Below are positions 22,039 to 24,263 of a stretch of 24,263 bases of DNA, piece after piece (position 1 is the stretch's first letter; each line of letters begins with the position of its first letter). This stretch comes from an uncultured Collinsella sp. (GTDB lineage Bacteria > Actinomycetota > Coriobacteriia > Coriobacteriales > Coriobacteriaceae), in the NCBI GenBank assembly GCA_958436995.1, contig CAUBMI010000028.1:1-24263 (forward strand), in the 5' to 3' direction. The notes beneath the pieces are model-generated. The model was not told the DNA's origin. It ran no database searches and saw nothing but the letters and a program-made list of their open reading frames with translations. The position numbers were made by a program, and so were the translations under genes.

Positions 22039-24263
22039 ATGAATAAGATCTTCGACAACAAGCAGGAGTTTACTGAGCTCTATCGTGATGCCGTCATGAG
22101 CATCAGTGGCAAGAGCGTCGAGGCCGCCAGCGACCTGGACCGCTTTAACGCCCTGGCCAAGCTCGTGGCTGAGAAGGCACGTACCGTTGCCACCAAGAGC
22201 GACGCCCGTGTGACCGCCGAGGGCAAGAAGCGCGTGTACTACTTCTCGATCGAGTTTTTGATCGGCCGCCTGCTCGACAACTACCTGCTTAACTTTGGTG
22301 TGCGCGACATGGTCGCCGAGGCGCTCGACGACATGGGCTTTGACCTGTCCGTCATCGAGAACCAGGAGCCCGATCCGGCGCTGGGCAACGGCGGCCTGGG
22401 CCGTCTGGCTGCGTGCTTCCTGGATTCCATGGCAGCCGAGGGGATTGCCGGCTATGGCAACGGCATGCGCTACCGCTACGGCCTGTTTAAGCAGGAGATC
22501 GTCAATGGCAGTCAGGTCGAGGCCACCGACGAGTGGCTCACCCACGGCTATCCCTGGGAAGTCCGTCGTCAGGACAAGGCCGTGACCATCAAGTTTGGTG
22601 GCCACGTCGAGGGCTTTGAGGAGAACGGCCGCACGTTCTACCGCACGGTGGACACGCAGGACATCCTGGCCGTTCCCTACGACATCCCCGTGGTGGGCTA
22701 TGCCGGCGAGACCGTCAACAAGCTGCGCGTCTGGGCTGCCGAGCCGGTCGAGGAGCACTTTGACCTGGAGGCCTTCAACCGCGGCGATTACGCCCTGGCC
22801 GATGCCGAGCGCGCCGAGGCCGAGGCCATCAGCGCCATCCTCTACCCCAACGACGCCGGCGAGCACGGCCGTCTGCTGCGCCTGAAGCAGGAGTACCTGT
22901 TTGTATCGGCCGGCATCTACAGCCTGCTCGACACCTTTGAGAAGGAGCACGGCGAGAACTGGGAGCTGCTGCCGCAGTTTGTGGCCATCCACACCAACGA
23001 TACGCACCCCGCCATGTGCGGCCCCGAGCTCATGCGCATCCTCATCGACGAGAAGAAGCTCGAGTGGGACGACGCCTGGAACATCGTGACGCAGGTCGTG
23101 AGCTACACCAACCACACCATCCTGCCCGAGGCCCTGGAGAAGTGGCCCATCGGCACGTTCTCCAAGCTCCTCCCCCGCGTGTACCAGATCATCGACGAGA
23201 TCAGCCGTCGTTGGCACGAGTCGTTCGACACCACGCAGGAGGGCTGGCAGGAACGTCTGCGCCAGACCGCCATCCTGTGGGACGGCGAGATTCGCATGGC
23301 CAACCTGTCTGTGATCTGCAGCCACAGCGTCAACGGCGTGGCCAAGATCCACTCCGACATCATCAAGAACATCGTGCTCAAGGACTTCTATGCCCTCACG
23401 CCCGAGAAGTTCAACAACAAGACCAACGGCATCTCGCACCGTCGCTTCTTTGCCGAGGCCAACCCCACCTATGCCAAGCTCGTGACCGAGGCCATTGGCG
23501 ATGGCTGGCTGAAGGACGCCTTTGAGCTGGAGAAGCTTAAAAGTTTCCAGAACGACACCGAGTTCCTGAAGGCAGTGGGTACCTCCAAGCGCGCCAACAA
23601 GGAGCGCCTGGCCGCCTACGTTAAGGCCGAGACCGGTCTGGTCATTGACCCCAACACCGTCTTCGATGTTCAGGTGAAGCGCTTCCACGCCTACAAGCGC
23701 CAGCTCATGAACATCATGAAGGTGATGGACATCTACAACCGTCGCATCGCCGACCCCAACTTCCACGTGACGCCGACGACCTTCATCTTTAGCGGCAAGG
23801 CTGCCTCGAGCTACACCTTCGCCAAGGAGACCATCCGCCTCATTAACTCCGTGGCCGAAGTCATCAACAACGACGCCCGTGTCAACGAGGTCATGAAGGT
23901 CTGCTTTATCCCCAACTTCCGCGTGAGCAACGCCCAGCTCATCTACCCCGCCGCCGAGATCTCGGAGCAGATCTCCACGGCCGGCAAGGAGGCCTCGGGC
24001 ACGTCCAACATGAAGCTCATGATGAACGGCGCCATTACGCTGGGCACCCTCGACGGCGCCAACATCGAGATCGCCGATCTGGCCGGCCGCGAGAACGAGG
24101 CCATCTTTGGCCTGACCGCCCCCGAGGTCGAGCAGCTCTGGGCATCGAACAGCTACTTTGCGTGGGATACCCTCAACGGCGACCGCGAGCGTCTGGGCCG
24201 CGTGATGGACGAGCTCAAGGACAACACGTTTGCGGGTCTTTCGGGCAACTTCGAGAGCATCTA
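22039..24263 (+). CDS. glgP: Glycogen/starch/maltodextrin phosphorylase, 3' end cut by the window
   Basis: The enzyme releases glucose 1-phosphate from glycogen ends with phosphate and pyridoxal phosphate. About 741 residues are visible and roughly 50-90 are missing at the C-terminus. The N-terminal half has YYFSIEFLIGRLLDNYLLNF, DPALGNGGLGRLAACFLDSM (the phosphorylase signature), EYLFVSAGIYSLL and FVAIHTNDTHPAM. The C-terminal half has FDVQVKRFHAYKRQLMN, then the cofactor-site region GKEASGTSNMKLMMNGAITL with the PLP lysine at about residue 659. The ATG at 22039 follows AAAGGAAC. The order glgB-glgP suggests joint control of glycogen making and breakdown. No oddity was noticed. Confidence 0.96.
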   Translation, partial: MNKIFDNKQEFTELYRDAVMSISGKSVEAASDLDRFNALAKLVAEKARTVATKSDARVTAEGKKRVYYFSIEFLIGRLLDNYLLNFGVRDMVAEALDDMGFDLSVIENQEPDPALGNGGLGRLAACFLDSMAAEGIAGYGNGMRYRYGLFKQEIVNGSQVEATDEWLTHGYPWEVRRQDKAVTIKFGGHVEGFEENGRTFYRTVDTQDILAVPYDIPVVGYAGETVNKLRVWAAEPVEEHFDLEAFNRGDYALADAERAEAEAISAILYPNDAGEHGRLLRLKQEYLFVSAGIYSLLDTFEKEHGENWELLPQFVAIHTNDTHPAMCGPELMRILIDEKKLEWDDAWNIVTQVVSYTNHTILPEALEKWPIGTFSKLLPRVYQIIDEISRRWHESFDTTQEGWQERLRQTAILWDGEIRMANLSVICSHSVNGVAKIHSDIIKNIVLKDFYALTPEKFNNKTNGISHRRFFAEANPTYAKLVTEAIGDGWLKDAFELEKLKSFQNDTEFLKAVGTSKRANKERLAAYVKAETGLVIDPNTVFDVQVKRFHAYKRQLMNIMKVMDIYNRRIADPNFHVTPTTFIFSGKAASSYTFAKETIRLINSVAEVINNDARVNEVMKVCFIPNFRVSNAQLIYPAAEISEQISTAGKEASGTSNMKLMMNGAITLGTLDGANIEIADLAGRENEAIFGLTAPEVEQLWASNSYFAWDTLNGDRERLGRVMDELKDNTFAGLSGNFESI

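Noticed and set aside
21919..23766. Minus-strand open frame of 615 codons opposite glgP
   Set aside because: Shadow of a gene with complete phosphorylase motifs; it also runs across the glgB-glgP spacer without any family feature.
1..24263. CRISPR arrays, insertion sequences, toxin-antitoxin or defence genes
   Set aside because: No spaced direct repeats, transposase motifs or recognisable defence domains were seen on either strand.

Overview
The window looks like the chromosome of a high-GC gut actinobacterium of the Coriobacteriia, most likely Collinsella or a close relative. That assignment is inferred from overall base composition, codon use, TAGGATA-type -10 elements and the gene mix; no marker gene fixes the species. 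Two thirds of it (1-17.7 kb) is one long minus-strand surface-polysaccharide (Wzx/Wzy-type) locus. The rest (17.8-24.3 kb) is ordinary chromosome: a tRNA-Ala gene, a thiamine pyrophosphokinase gene, a HAD phosphatase gene, and plus-strand glycogen genes glgB and glgP (the last cut by the window end).

The polysaccharide locus is transcribed right to left. It starts with a structured leader of about 450 nt and a NusG paralogue of the LoaP type (processive antitermination). Then come the initiating phosphoglycosyl transferase, two GT4 glycosyltransferases, a radical SAM protein, a polysaccharide pyruvyl transferase-family protein, an FrhB-like iron-sulfur protein, a GT2 and a further GT-B glycosyltransferase, a Wzy-like polymerase, a second pyruvyl transferase-family protein, a Wzx flippase, a second FrhB-like iron-sulfur protein, and an acyltransferase-3 gene broken by two frameshifts. 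After about 340 nt with a possible new promoter come rmlA and the start of rmlB (dTDP-sugar supply). Most genes overlap or lie within a few bases of each other, as expected for a single operon. Composition is uneven: the flippase, rml and initiating-transferase genes are GC-rich, while roughly 1.3-2.5 kb and 5.3-10 kb are visibly more AT-rich, which suggests a mosaic assembled by exchange.

The most unusual signal is a set of perfect or near-perfect inverted repeats inside coding sequences of the operon. The two FrhB-like genes each carry a pair of abutting, arm-sharing hairpins (stems of 11 and 16 bp, and 15 and 11 bp) at about the same place in the protein. One GT4 gene carries a 24-bp perfect palindrome and a separate 13-bp stem. 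The second pyruvyl transferase gene and the polymerase gene carry 10-bp stems. All lie in open reading frames and none was noticed in the housekeeping part. In an operon headed by an antiterminator they could be pause, termination or processing sites, recombination hot spots, or products of templated palindrome-forming mutation. The sequence alone does not decide between these.

Other points of interest are two pyruvyl-transferase/FrhB-like gene sets in one cluster, a G8 tract exactly where the acyltransferase loses its frame, a GlgB with a lysine/alanine-rich tail and a glycine in place of a normally invariant active-site histidine, and a cluster of TTTTACCA boxes between the HAD gene and glgB.
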